A stretch of 64,000 nucleotides of DNA from Sapria himalayana (taxonomy: Eukaryota > Streptophyta > Magnoliopsida > Malpighiales > Rafflesiaceae): contig JAREIK010017847.1 in assembly GCA_029783825.1 (NCBI GenBank), positions 31,375 through 95,374 on the forward strand, given 5' to 3'. The stretch's first letter is position 1. Each line of letters begins with the position of its first letter. A program made the translations under genes and the position numbers. The notes under the pieces are model-generated. The model saw nothing but the letters and a program-made list of their open reading frames with translations. It was not told where the DNA came from and ran no database searches. This document shows, one piece after another, positions 1 through 15,178 of this stretch.

Positions 1-817
1 AAAAAAAATGTCATTAGTTATATTAAGGTTGTCTCGGATCATGAGCTTTTCATTTAACTTGGGTCTTCATAATGTTTTGCTAGAGTCCACTTATGAATTA
101 TAGGATCATAATGTGATTTAGGCACATGGTTAATATTAATTAAACTTATAGGGTCGAACATTAAGAACGAATAATAATAGTTATGGTTTTTTACTTTCTA
201 TAGTAATTCTAAATGATGAGATTATTTTAAATCACAAATAACAATTATTTATAATTTAAATTTGAATTTAATTTAGAGAAAGTTTAAAATCGTGATTTAA
301 ATAAATAAATAATTTTGTTACATTGAACTTGAGTTTTAATGAATAAATTCATTTAAAAGGGATTTTTTAAGATTTGAATTTAAGTTGTTATTATTTAAAA
401 GTGTTTTAAATCTATAATTAATTTCATTTATGACTAAAATCTTAGCAGACTTGTATATATATATGTGAGACATATTTTATGCAAGCAGTCATCTTATATA
501 AAAGAGAAAGAAACCCTTTCATTTTGAGAAGATGAAGCTGAACTAGCATTCAACAAGATCGTTCATTATTTGTTCATGTGTAGATACTTGTAGAGGGTGG
601 TTATTTTTCTGAAATGCAGTACTTTTGGAGATCCGAATAAATAATGACACACACTTTGAAGGCTTGATGAATCGATCTACAAGAGGTATATTTCATTTAA
701 CCTTCCTTTGTGTTTATAAGAATCACATGTGATCTTTGGTGGGTTAAGAAATAAAAATTATGGATTCTGTGCATTTATGTTCAAATTAGATTGGATATTC
801 TACCCAAAACCCTAACA
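1..817 (+). mobile_element. Copia-type LTR, left end outside window
   Basis: This stretch is a long terminal repeat of a probable Ty1/Copia retrotransposon. It ends in CCTAACA, the usual TAACA end of Copia LTRs, and is followed at once by a degenerate initiator-Met tRNA primer-binding site. Positions 1-650 match 58050-58755 in direct orientation (the same run of words around aattaaacttatagggtc and caaatgcagcatctttg-like text), so the sequence is repetitive. A TATA box lies at 495-502. The second copy begins TGTTAATGG at 57371, which fits a full LTR of roughly 1.5 kb. The Copia assignment rests on ends and primer site, not on protein. Confidence 0.75.
495..502 (+). promoter_or_regulatory. Putative LTR TATA box
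   Basis: TATATAAA followed by AGAGAAAG sits about 315 bases before the LTR 3' end, where a Copia U3/R promoter is expected. The matching place in the 57.4-kb LTR copy no longer has a TATA box. Confidence 0.45.
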
Positions 818-818
818 A

Positions 819-830
819 TGATATCATAGT
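819..830 (+). other. Degenerate retrotransposon primer-binding site
   Basis: TGATATCATAGT lies one base after the LTR end and resembles the plant initiator-Met tRNA primer site TGGTATCAGAGC, with three mismatches. The position directly behind TAACA is as important as the match. The mismatches suggest an old, inactive copy. Confidence 0.6.
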
Positions 831-1232
831 AACTTGTGTTTTCATAACAACTAATAATGCCACAGTTTATTGTATGTATGTGATGTATATGATTCTAGCA
901 TGATTTGCAATTTTCAATATATCTAATATTATGGGTTGTGTGATCAACATAGTTAATAGGTTTTGTTGGGGTATTTATTGATTGAATCTAAAACCTAAAA
1001 GAATTCATTAGTATGATTTAGAATTCGAATTGGATATTGCCATTAAAGTGTTTAATAGCATGATATATGATTCTAGCTTTGTCTTAATCAGATTAATACA
1101 TGGACTAAATTCATATGTTAATTTTGATTTATCAGTGATTGTTTATGGGGGTGCCAAAATATGGCCAATGTGTAATGAGATTATAGAATATGTCATTTTA
1201 ATGTGATTTTGATGGATTTCGACTTATTTTAA

Positions 1233-1466
1233 ATTTATTGATAAGACTAATAAAAAATTTATTGATGAGATTAATAACAATTTATTGATAAGATTAATGA
1301 AAATTTTTAATGAGATTAATACAAATTTATTGATAAGATAAATGAAAATTTATTGATGAGATTATTAAAAATTTATTGATAAGATCAATGAACATTTATT
1401 GATGAGATCAATGAAAATTTATTGAAGAGATCAATGAAAATTTATTACTAAAATCAATGGAAATTT
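1233..1466. repeat. 23-bp minisatellite, about ten copies
   Basis: Ten head-to-tail copies of a unit like AAATTTATTGATGAGATCAA plus a few bases, 23 bp long. Successive copies mostly alternate GATAAG and GATGAG at the same place, so the real repeat may be a 46-bp dimer. Confidence 0.85.
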
Positions 1467-1478
1467 TATTTTTTTTTC

Positions 1479-1535
1479 TAGGGTGCTACCCCCTACCCCT
1501 TGAGGGCGGCCCCCCTTGACCCAGTCAACTAACCA
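1479..1535. other. GC-rich patch in AT-rich leader
   Basis: A short run of C- and G-rich words (GGGTGCTACCCCCTACCCC, then GGGCGGCCCCCCTTGACCC) stands out from its AT-rich surroundings. Similar GC-rich words are common in plant Copia elements, which supports the reading of this region as retrotransposon leader. Confidence 0.4.
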
Positions 1536-3980
1536 GCTAGTGGAACCACCATAACAACTCTACATAACATTATAAATTTAATTTTTTTTAAATATACTAT
1601 TATTATAATTTATTTTTTTTAATGCAAATTATTTATGCTATCTAATAACATTATATATTTTGCATGTTTTATTGCTTCACAAATGCAAATTATGGCCTTT
1701 TTAACCAAAGTGTTTGGTAGATTATTATAATTTTTTGTCAAGGGTTGTAATTATTAAATATGGCTTGCATGCCATTTTTGTTTTATTGTAATTTTTTAAT
1801 TGTTGTAATAAAACAAGAGAGACAATGCAAGCCATTTGAAGTCATGCAATCCAATCATGATGATGGAGTAGCTAGGTGTATATGCGCAAGTTCATGGTCA
1901 AATCAACTTCATGGAGCTGCTTATTACTACCTAGGATTAATAACTATTGATCTTCATATTGGCTTGTGGAGATCTAACTAGTTTAAGGCCTTTGTATGAC
2001 ATGTTTATTATATGCATGTATGAGATGCTATGTATAATGTTACATGAGTAGTTGATACAAGATATATGATAAGATCTATTAATTGAAATTAAAATCCATC
2101 AAGATCCCTCACATAAAGTTTAAAGTTAATATGTCATCTATATTTAAACACTTGTCAGACCTTTTATCACCTTATTGTGGATTTTAGCAAAGTAGAAGTA
2201 AAAAGGTGACATTAGTAAGTCAAGATTAGTAATGGTACTACCCATATGATTAAAAATGGTTTAACTTTATTACGTTATTAAAATGGTTTTTGTCCTAATG
2301 GCATTAGATGGGATTAAAACATGCTGAGACATATGATGTCAAAATCACATAAATATCTAAGAATTGAGTTATATGTAATTGGTAAGATTTACCAACCAAT
2401 ATAGAATAATTTTAACTGCCATGCCAAAGATGACTTAAAGTTGAGTAAAATATGGATCGTAGCTCACCGGATATACAATTAGAGAGATGGACAGAGAGAC
2501 TGACAGATAGATAGATAAATACATAGACACATCGACTAATAGAAAGATAGACTAAAAAACAAATAGACACATAAACACAAAGGTTGATAGACTGATATAC
2601 TAAAAGACATAAATAGACAGAAAGATAGATAGTTAGATAAATAGAGAGACATATAGATAGATAAATAGACAAATAGAATGATAGAGATATAGATAGATAG
2701 AAATATTGATAGATAGATAGATAGGCAAAAAGATAGATAGATACACATATAGATAGATACACAGATAGATAGATACACAGATAGATAGATATATAGATAG
2801 ATAAACAGATAGTTAGATATATATATATAGATAAAAAGATATAAATGTATATATATATATATATATATGTATGTATATATATAGGCAGAGAGGTAAATAG
2901 GTAGATAGAAAGACAAATAAATAAATAGATAGATTGATAGATAGAAAGATAGATAGGCATATAGGCATATAAATATATAGACATATACATAAATAAAAAA
3001 TAGATAGATAAACAGATAGATAGATATACAGATAGATAGATATATAGATAGATCGATATAAATATAAGTAGATATATAGATTAGCAAATAGATAAATAGA
3101 TAGAGAGATAGATAGATAATAAAATAAATAGATAGGTAGATATTAGAAATATAGATAGATTGATAGATTGATTGATAGACAAATAGATAAATAGATAGAT
3201 AGATAGATAGAAAGATAGACATAAAAACATATAGACACATAGATCCAAAGACATATATATAGATAAATAAATAGATAGACATATACACATTTAGACATAT
3301 AATCAAATAGACAAATTGACAAATAAATTGTTAAATAGAAAGAAAGATAGATATATAGATAGACAAATATTTAATATAGTAATAGACAATTAGATAGGTT
3401 GATACATAGATAGATAGAAAATCATATATATATATATATATGATTAGATAGTTAGACAATTCGATGAATAGACAAATAGATAGATAGATAGACATATAGA
3501 TAGATTCACAGATTGATAGATTAATAGATTGAAAGATTGAGATATAGTAAAATAGATAGATAGATATACAGAGACAAAGAGATAGATAGATAGATAGATT
3601 GATTGATTGATTGATTGACAGGTAGTCATTTAAACAAATAGACACATAGATTGATAGATAGATATATAGATAGATATATAAAATGATAATCAGATAGATA
3701 GACATATAGACAGAAAGATAGAAAGACAAATAGATAGATAATTAGATAGATATATAGACAGAATGATAGATGGATATATTTATATATAGATTAACAGATA
3801 GACTGATAGACAAAAAGACACCTAGATAGTTAGATAGATAGATAGAATGATAGACAGATAGATAGACACATAGAAATATAAACAAATAGAAAGATAGAGA
3901 GATAAATAGTTAAACAGATAGACATAAAGACAAATAGAAAATTAAACTGATTGAAAGATAAATAGATAGACATATAGATA

Positions 3981-4011
<31 letters not shown>

Positions 4012-6259
4012 TATATATATATATATATATTGATATACATTAGATAGATAAATAGATAGACATATAGATAGATAGATAGATAAACACATAGGCACATAGA
4101 CTAAAAGACAGACAGAGAAATAGATTGATAGACACATACACTAATACATTAAAAGATAGATAAAGAGATAGAAAGATATACAGATAGATAGATAGATTAA
4201 TAAATAGATAGATAGAAAGAGAGCCAGATAGAAAGATTGATAGACAAATAGATAGATAGATAGATAGATTATTATATAGATAGACAGCTACACTTATAGA
4301 TAGATAAATAGATAGAAAGATTGACAAATAGATAGATATGATAGATATAAAGATAGTCAAACACATAGATAAATAGATAAAAAATTAGTCAGATAGATAG
4401 TTAGATAGATAGATTGATTGAATGATAGAAAAATAAATAGATGGACAAATAAAGAGAATGATAGATAGATAGATAGATTAAGAGATAGAAAGTTAGATTG
4501 ATATAAAGTTAGAGATATATAATGACTAATAGACATATAGACAAATTGATAGATAGTGAGATATACTAATAGACATATATATAGGTAGATAGATATATAG
4601 TTAGATAGATAGATAGACAGTTTGATAGAAAGATAAATAGATAGATAAATAGATAGATAGATAGATAGATAGGAAAATAGATAGATAAATAGATACACAC
4701 GATGATAGATATATAGTTAGACAAATTGCTAGATATATATATATATAGACAGATGGAAAGATAGATAGATAAATAAATAGATAATAGACAAATAGATAGA
4801 TAGACAGATAAATATATTGATAGATAAATAGATAAATAGATTGAAAGATATATAGATAGATAAATAGATAAACAAATAGACAGATAGAAAGATTGATAAA
4901 TAGACAAATAGACAAATAGATAGACATATAGATAGATCGATGTAGATATAAAGATAGACAGAAAGATAGATTATCCAATAGTCATAGTTGTCTAGATAGA
5001 TTGACAGATAAATAGATAGAGAGATATACATATATACCGATTAATAGACTGAGATATCAGTAGATAGATAGATAGATAGATAAACAGATTGACACATAGA
5101 TATACAAAATGATAGAATGATAGATAGATTAAAAAATATACAGATAGATAGAGAGAGAGAGATAGACAAGAAGACAAATAGGCAAATAAATAATTAAACA
5201 ATAAGACAAATAAACAAATAGATAGATAAAGAGATAGACAGATAAAAAGATTTATATAAAAATAGTTCTTAGAAAAGATAGAGAAATAGAAAGATATACC
5301 GATATACTATTAGATAATAAAAAAGATAGATGGGCAAATAGTCAGATAGATAGATAAACATATAGACAAATAGATATGAAGATAGATAGATATATAAATA
5401 GATATATAAACATATAGATAGATAGCCAGATAGCTAGATAGACAAATAAACTAAAAAAAAATATATAGATAGATAGATAGATAGATAGATAGACATACAT
5501 ATAGACAGACATACAGACAGATAGGTAGATATATAAATAGATAGACAAATAGATAGATTGATGGATAAAAATAAAGATACATAGATAGATTGATAGATTG
5601 ATAGAGAGTCAGATAGATAGATAGAAAAATAGATAGATAGACAACTAGATAAATAGACATAGACAATAGATATATGAATAATTTGACATATAATAGATAG
5701 ATATATAGACAGATAGGTAAATAAAAAGATAGATATATACAATAATAGATAAACTGAAAGAAAGATAGACAGATAGATAGTTAGTTAGATAGACTGATAG
5801 ATTGATTGATTAAAAGATTCAGAAATAGAAGATAAATAGACAAGAAAAATATACAAAAAGAGATATAGATAGATATGCAGATAAATAAATTGATACATAG
5901 AAAGATAGATATAAACACAAATTGATTGATAAATAGATATATAGATAGATACACAAATAGAAAAATAGATAGATAAATAGATACATAGTGAAACACATAG
6001 AGAGATGAAGAGATAGATAGATAGATAGATAGATAGAGATATAAAAAGATTGAGTGATAGAAAAATACTCTTATAGATAGATAAACAAATTGATAGGTAG
6101 ACATATAGAAAGATAGATGGATATGAATATTTATAGATAAATAGATATATAAATAAAAAGATAAATAGATATATTCATAGATAAATATACAAATAGAATA
6201 ATATACAAATAGCCAGATACATAAATATATTGATAAATACCTAGATAGATAGATAGATA

Positions 6260-6292
6260 GATATATATATATAATATATATATATATATATG
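6260..6292. repeat. (TA)n tract in the GATA array
   Basis: A nearly pure AT dinucleotide run, interrupted once, inside the array. Many similar runs occur in the array, for example 2847-2884, 4009-4031, 11674-11697, 12637-12655 and 22748-22765. All are self-complementary. Confidence 0.9.
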
Positions 6293-7597
6293 TAGATAGA
6301 CATATAGAATGATAAAGAGATAGATAGATAGATATATAAACTAAAAGACAAATAGATACAAAGATAGATAGCTAGATATATAGATATATTGATAGTAAGA
6401 TATATACATAGATAGATAGATATATAGAAAAGCAGGCAGATATACAGATAGATTGCTAGATAGATATATTGGAAAAATTATAGATAAACAGACAAATAGA
6501 AAGATAGATATACAGATTGACAGATGAATATATATTTAGATAGATAGATATATTGAAAGATAGATAGATAGAAAGACAATTATATAGTTTGATAGATAGA
6601 TAGATATATAGATAGAAAGATAGATAGATAGACATATAGAAAGTTAGATAATTATACAAATAAAAAGATAGATATATAGACAGATTCATAAATAGAAAGA
6701 TACATAGATATATAGATAGATAGACAAATAAATTGATAGATAACTAGATAGATAGATAAATAGGCAAATAGATATAGAGAAATATAGATAGATAAATAGG
6801 CAAATAGAAAAATAAATTGATAGATAACTAGATAGATAGTCAAATAAAAGTATAGATAGACAAATAGACACATAAACAAATTCACATATAGAGTAATAGA
6901 TAGATAGATATACAGAAGAATAAATAGATAAATGGATAGTTTGATTGATAGATAGACATGTAGACACATTAACAATTAGATACATTGCTTGATAAATAGA
7001 TAGATATATAAACACATAGACATAACGATACATAGACTGATAGATCGATTCACATATAGACAAATATATTTATAGACTAATTGGAAAGTAGACAAATAGA
7101 TAATTAGATAAATAGACACATAGACACATAAACACATAGACAGATAGTCAGATAGATAGATAAATAAATAAATAGACATATATTGAAATAGATAGATATA
7201 TTGATATATTGATAGATAAATAGATAGATAGATAGATATATTAACAGATAGTCAAATAGATAGATAGATAGATATATTGACAGATAGTCAAATAGATAGA
7301 TAGATATATAGACATACAGATAGACAGATAGATAATTAGATAGATAGATAGAAATATAGATAGATACAAAGATAAATATATATATGGAGGGCCAAATAGA
7401 CAGATTAAAATATAAAGAGATACATATATAGACATATAGACATATATATAGATAGACAGATATAGATTGATAAATAGATAGATTCACAAATAGAGAGTTA
7501 GAAAGATATACAAATAAATAGATTGATAGATAGATAGATAGAAAAATAGATAGATACACCGATAGTCGGATAAGTAAATTGACACATAGACATATAG

Positions 7598-7630
<33 letters not shown>

Positions 7631-10600
7631 AGCAAGTAGACAAATAGACAAATAGACATATGGATAGATGAACACTTAGATAGATTGACGGATAAATAGA
7701 TAAAAATATTGACAAATATATATATATATATATAGATCGATAGATATACAAATAGATAGATAGATAAATAGAAAAGTAGACATATAGATAGATAGATAAA
7801 AAGATGCATAGATATACATATAGATTGATAAACAGATAGATAGATGCATAGAATGATAAATATAAAGATAGACAAATTGACAGATAGCATGATATACTAA
7901 TAGACAGATATATAGATAGGCATATATAGAGATATAAAGATATATAAATAGATAGATAGAAAAATAGATAGATCGATAGATAAATTGATAGAAAGATATA
8001 TAGATAAATAGATATACAGATAGATAGATATACAGATATACAAATTGAAATATTGGGAGATATATAGATTGATATATAGGTAGATATATAGATAGATTAT
8101 TAGACAAATAAATTAAATGGTATATGGGTAGATTGACTTACAGATAGATAGACATATATATAGATAGATAGACAAATAGATTAATAGAAAAATACTTAGA
8201 TAGACATATAGATATAAAAACATATAGTAAGATAAGAATATAGGTTGATATATAGATAGATATATAGATATATCCACAAATAGATAGATAAATATATAGA
8301 TAGCTAAATTTTTAGATAGATAGATAAATAGAAACATAGATATGGGGATAGACAAATTAACAAATCATTGATAGTTAAATAGATATACATATTGACAGAT
8401 TGACATAAAGAAAGAAAGATAAATAGATAAACAGATAGATGGATCAATATACAAATAGACAAATAGATCGATAGATAGGGAGATAGAAAGATAGAAAAAT
8501 AGATAGATAGACCAATAGATATATATACCGATAGATAGATAGATCAATAGACATATACATATAGATAGATTAAATGATAGATAGATAGATAAACAAATAG
8601 ATTGATTGATTGATAAACATATAGATAGATATACAAATTGAAATATAGATAAAAAGATGAATAAATATATAGATAGATATATAGATAGACAGATCAATAG
8701 ATAAACTGATAGATAGATAGATAGCCTAATTGACAGAAGTAAAGTGAAATAGTTAGATTGATAGACAAATAGATTGACAGAGAGAAAGACACATCGATTA
8801 TTAGTAAGTTAGTGAATTAGATAGATATACAGATAGATTATTAGTTAGTTAGTAAATTAGATAGATAGAAATATAGATAGATTTGATAGATTGACATATT
8901 GATAGATTGAAAGATAGAAAAAAATACATATATAAGTAGATAAATATACAAATATAAAGTTATACATATATACATATAATAGATAGAATGATAGATAAAT
9001 TGATAGATATACTGATAAAAAGATAGACATATAGATAGTTAGACAAATATATATATAGACATAGAGATAGATACATAGACTATTAGATAAATATATAGAT
9101 AGACAGATTGTTAGATAGGATGATAAACAAATAGATAGATAGACAGATAAACAGATACATAGATAGATATATAAACATTTGGACATATAGATAAAAGATA
9201 TATGGATAACCATATAGATAGATAGATAGACATATAGACAAATAGATAAACATACAAATAAATAGATATACATATTGATAGATGGATATATATATATATA
9301 TAATTTATAGATTTATGGATAGATAGATCAATAGAAAAACATTTAAATAGTTAGACAAATTGAAAAATAGATAGTAACAAAGATTGTTATATAGACATAA
9401 AGTCATATAAAGAAATATATAGCTAGATAGATAGATAGGCATATAAATATATAGACCGATAAATAGATAACAGATAGACATATATACAGATGGATAGATA
9501 TATAGATAGATAGAAACTAAAATATATAGACAGATAGACTTATAGACAATTAGAACTATTAATAGATAGATTCATACACATTTAGACTGATAAACTCAAA
9601 GGTAGATAGAGATATAGAGACATAACCAAATATACAAATATATGGATAGATAGATAGAAAGTTAGAAAGATAGATAGAAATTAAAATAGATTGACATGTT
9701 GACAGATAGAATGATAAATAGATAGATTGATCGATAGAAAGATATATAGATTGATAGACAGATAAACTTATATTTATATAGAAAAATAGATAGAAAGACA
9801 CTTAAAACATGTATATAGATAGTCAGATAAATGGACTAATAGACTGATAGAAAAATAGATAGTTCTATAGTTAGATAGATATATAGATAGACAAATAGAT
9901 AGAATTTATATATAAAAAGATACACAAATAGTTAGATAGATTGAGAGAAAAATAAATAGATATATAGATAAACAGATAAATAAATAGGAAAATAGATAGA
10001 TAGATAGATAGATAGATAGAAATAATGATCAATAAATAGATAGTTAGGAAAATATATCGATAGAAAGAATGATATATAAATAGATACATAGATAGAACAA
10101 TATAATGATAGATACTTAAATAAAAAGATAGATTTGACTTATAAACTGATAGACTAATAGACTAATACATATTTAGATAATTATACAGATAAACAGATAT
10201 TTGGATACACAAATAGATAGTTAGACATACAGATAAATAGATAGATAGATATATAGACAGATAGATTGATTTATTAACATATAGAATTATAAACTAATAA
10301 ATAAAAGATATATAGTTAGATAGATAGATAAATCAAAAGATAGATAGTTACATAGATAGATAGATTGACACATAAACAAATATACAAATAGATAAATAGA
10401 TAGATAAACATATATATATATAGCTAGATAGATAGACATATAGATAGATAGATAGATAGATAGATCAACATATAGATAGATAGACAGATAGATAGTTAGT
10501 TAGATAGTTAAATAGATAATAGATACATAGTCATATTGATATATTGATAGGTAGATAGATAAATAGCCATTTGAAAGATAGGTAAATATATACATTGATA

Positions 10601-13600
10601 TATAGATATATACATATATAAATATATAGATATAGATACAAATATATAGATAAATTGATAGACATATAAATAATTAGATAAATATACAAATAGATAGAGA
10701 AAAGATAAATACATAAATATATAGATAAATAGATAATAGATAGATAGATAGACATATAGATAGATAGATAGATAGACTAAATAGATAGATATACAGATAG
10801 ACAGATAGATATATTGATAGACAAAAAGATAGATATAGAGATAGAAAGAAAGATAGATAGAGAGATATATAGATAGCTATAGAGTTTTATTGATTAATAG
10901 ATAAACAGATAGATAGATAGATAGAAAAATAGATATAGAGATAGATAGACAAAAAGTTAGATAGATAGATAAATAGATATATAGAAAGATAGATAGAAAG
11001 ATAAATAATCGATATATGGATAGATAGATATATAGATAGATTGATTGATTAATAAATAGATAGATATATTGATAGATAGATAGGTAGATAGACAAACATA
11101 CAAATAGACAGATAGAAAACTAGATTGTTAGCTAGAAAAAAAGATTGACTGATAGACTAATAGACATTTATAGAGATAGTTAGCTAGTTAGTTTGACAGA
11201 CATACAGATAGATAGATAGACATCTAGACACATAGACATATATACAAATATATAGATATATAGAAAGATAGATAGATATATAGAAACATAGACATAAAGA
11301 TACATATAATGATAAATAGATTCATAGATAAAGAAAAATACTTATAGACTAATATACGAATAGACGAATAGACGAATAGATGAATAGATGAATAGATAAT
11401 TAGATAATTAGATAGAGAGACATATAGACAAATAGTCATATATATATATATATATAGACATAGAGAAATAGATAAATAGACAAATAGATAGATAGACAGC
11501 TAGATATATAGACTTGTAGATATGTAAATAGATAAATAGATAGATAGACATATAGATAGATAGATAGGTAGATAGACAGAAAGATTGATTGATTGATTGA
11601 TAAAAAGACAGATAAATAGATAGATAAATAGATAGACAGATAGATAGATAGTTAAAATGATATGTAGATAGATAATATATATATATATATATATATAGAT
11701 AAATTATTGGATATATAGATATAAAGATAGACAGAAATATGGCTCGGAAAATAGATAGATAAAAAGATAGAAAGATAGACAGAAAGATAGATTGATATAT
11801 TAATAGATATAAAGCTCTATAGATTGATAAATAGATAGATCAACAAATAAAGAGATAAATAGATAGATAGATAACAAGATAGATAGATAGACAGATTGTC
11901 AGATAGCCAGATAGACACATAGATATATAGATAGATATATAGATAGATAGATATATAGATAGACAAATAGACATATATGCATACGGATAGATATGCACTG
12001 AGATAGATAGCTAGATAGATAATCAAATAGACATATAGACAGATAGGTCGACATATAAAAAGATAGATAGAAAAAAAGATACATAGACAGACATATAGAT
12101 AGATAGACAGACATATATATAGATAGATAGATTGATTGACAGATTGATAGATACCTAGATATACTAATAGATAGATATAAAAATAAACAAATAGGCATAT
12201 ACATAGATAAAAATAAATATAGATAGATAGATTTGACAAATCGAAAGTTAGATAGATAAATAGATAGATAAATATATATATAGATAAATAGATAGAGAGA
12301 TAGATATATAGATATGCAAATTGATAGATGCGGAGATATAAAGATAGATAAATAGATAGATAGATAGAAAAATTGATAGTTAGGTAGATAGATTAAAATA
12401 TAGATAGAAAGATAGTTAAATAGTCAGATAGATAGATAGATAGATAGTCAAATAGATTAATACATAGATAACCAAATAAATATATAGATAGATTGATAGA
12501 TTACCAGATAAAAATATAAGTAGATATATAGATATATATACAGATATATAGATATATAGATAAATACATAAATAAATAGATAAATAGATAGATAACTAAG
12601 TATTTAGTTAGAAGTAAATTCATAGATAGATAGATAGATATATATATATATATATGGGGATAGATAGATAAACAAATCATAAATACATAGATAGATAGAC
12701 ATATAGAGAGATATACATAAATATAGATAGAAAAAGAAATAGAAAGAAAGATAGATAGATAGATAGCTAGATTGATAGATAGACTGATAGATAGACTGAT
12801 AGATAGATAGATAGATTTATAGATATTAAGATATATAAATAGACAAATACATAGGTAGGAAGAGAGATAGATATATAGATAGATAGATAGATAGATATAT
12901 AGATAGAATGATAGATAGATATACCGATAGATAGATAGATTGGTAAACACATTGAAAAAGAGAGAGATCGACAAATAGACATATAAATAGAAAGGTAGAT
13001 ATACTAATTATTAGATAGACAGAAAAATAAACATATGATAGATAGATAGATTGATTGATTGATTGACAATATATAGATATATAGATAGAAACATTTAAAC
13101 TTATTGCCATTAATAGATAAACTGATAGACAATTAGAAAGATAGACTAAAAGGTAATTATATAATTTGATAAATTGATGGATTGATAAATAGATAGATAG
13201 ACAATTAGATAGGTACACTATTATATAGATATACTAATAAACATAGACATATAGATAGATTAATAAATTGATAGATAGATAGATAAACAAATAGATAGAT
13301 AGACAAATAGAAAGATGGAAAGATAGATAGATATATAGATGGATAGATTGATAGTAGACATATAGGTAGATTGATAGATTATAAAGATAGACATATAGAT
13401 ACATAAACAAATAGTTAGATAGATACATAGATGAATAAATAGGTAGATAGACATATAGACATATTGATAGATTATAAGATAGATTGATAGATAGATAGAC
13501 TATTAGACAAACAAAAAGTTAAATAATTAAATAGATAGACAGATGATAAATAGATTGTTAATTAGTTAGTGAATTAGATATATAGAAAGATAAATACATA

Positions 13601-15000
13601 GATTGATTGATATATAAAAAATTAGATACATAGATAGTTAGATAGATAGACAAATAGAAAGTTAAAAAAATAGATAGATATAGATAAAAAGATAGACAAA
13701 TAGATAGATATCCAGATAAAGAGATAGACATATATATAGTTAGACAAATATATAGATAGATAAATAGACAGATAGATGGATAAATATATAGGCTTATATT
13801 CTAATAGACTAATAAAAGATAGATGCATAGATAGATAAATAGAGTGATAAATAGATAGATATATATAGACAGATAAACAAAGAGATTTATAAATAGATAG
13901 ACATATAGATAGATAGATACATAGATAGATAGATAAATAGACAGACAGACAAATAGATAGATAAATAAATGCATAGATATATAGATAGATAGATAAACAT
14001 ATATATAAATAGATAGATTGATAGATAGATAAATAGATAGATAGACATACAAATATATAAATAGACATATTTATAGATGGATATATATATATATAGACTA
14101 ATTTATTCATAGAAATATTGATAAAAAAATAGTTAAATAGTTTGACAGATAGACAGATAAATAGTTATATAAATTTATTGATTAACATATAGACCTATAG
14201 AAAATAGATAGTTAGATAGATAAACTAATAGATAGATAATAGATAGAAAGATAGACAAATAGATAGACACATAGATATTCAGATAGATTGACAATAGATA
14301 GATAGATATAAAGACAAATAGATAGACAATTAGATATATTGATAGAGAGATACATAGACTTATATACAAATAAACTAAAAGGTATATATAGATATAGAGA
14401 CATAGCCATATAGACCAATAGATAGATAGATAGGTAGGTAGGTAGGTAGATAGATAGATTAATAAATAGATAGAAATATAAATAGATATATAGATATAGA
14501 AAGATAGATAGAAATATATATAGATAGATAGATAGATAGACACATAAACATATATATAGATAATCAGATAGATATATAGACTAATAGATAGATAGAAAAT
14601 AGTTAGTTAGATAGTTATAGAGATAGATAAATAGAGAGATAGATAGTTAGACATTTATATAAATAATGAGATATATAGATAGATAGATAGATAGAAAAAG
14701 AGACATATAAAAAGAAATATAGAAATACCTATAGAAAGATAGACAAATAGTTAGATAGACTGATGGACAAATAATTATATAAATAGATAAACATATAGAG
14801 TTATTGAAAAATAAATAAATAGAAAGAAAGAAAGATAGATAGATATATACACATGTAGAAAAATAGAATGATAGATAAATACATAAATAGATATATTGGC
14901 TTATAAACTGATAGACTAATACACTAATAGATATTTGGATAGTTAGATAGATAAATATATTATCGATATACAAATCGACAATTAGAGTGATAGATAGAAG

Positions 15001-15176
15001 ATATATATATATATATATATATATATTAATTGACTTATAGACTGATATAGTAAAATACAAAAAAGATAGATAGTTAGATTGATTGATTGATTGAAAGATA
15101 GATAGTTATATAGATAGATAGATTGACACAGATAAATATATAAATAGATAGATAGATACACACACACACACATATA
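15001..15176. repeat. Left copy of a ~175-bp block flanking the Tigger-like element
   Basis: A (TA)n run followed by ttaattgacttatagac, aaatacaaaaaagatagata, and attgacacagataaatata words, ending in an (AC)n run. The same block in the same order stands on the other side of the transposon at 17288-17461. Confidence 0.85.
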
Positions 15177-15178
15177 TA

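Larger units (their letters stand above)
831..2473 (+). other. Retrotransposon leader and flanking non-coding DNA
   Basis: This AT-rich stretch follows the primer site and would be the untranslated leader of the element. It holds a 23-bp minisatellite and a short GC-rich patch. An open frame of 73 codons at 1760-1981 has no recognisable domain. No gag or pol motif was recognised before the tetranucleotide array begins near 2474, so the element is cut off there. Confidence 0.45.
2474..15178 (+). repeat. Degenerate (GATA)n array, first block
   Basis: About 12.7 kb of continuous tetranucleotide repeat, GATA on the + strand, with many GACA, GAAA, GATT and AATA variants and (TA)n islands. No gene was seen. 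The long minus-strand open frames rich in Tyr-Leu-Ser-Ile are a property of the repeat: TATC read in any frame gives TAT CTA TCT ATC and never a stop. Recurrent longer words, such as gacttatagactgatagac, show higher-order structure. Long GATA arrays are known near plant centromeres, for example in tomato. Confidence 0.97.

Noticed and set aside
1760..1981. 73-codon open frame in the retrotransposon leader
   Set aside because: No recognisable domain, and too short to stand apart from chance in this context.
7104..7751. 215-codon minus-strand open frame that looks like a membrane protein
   Set aside because: Same repeat artefact in the first array.
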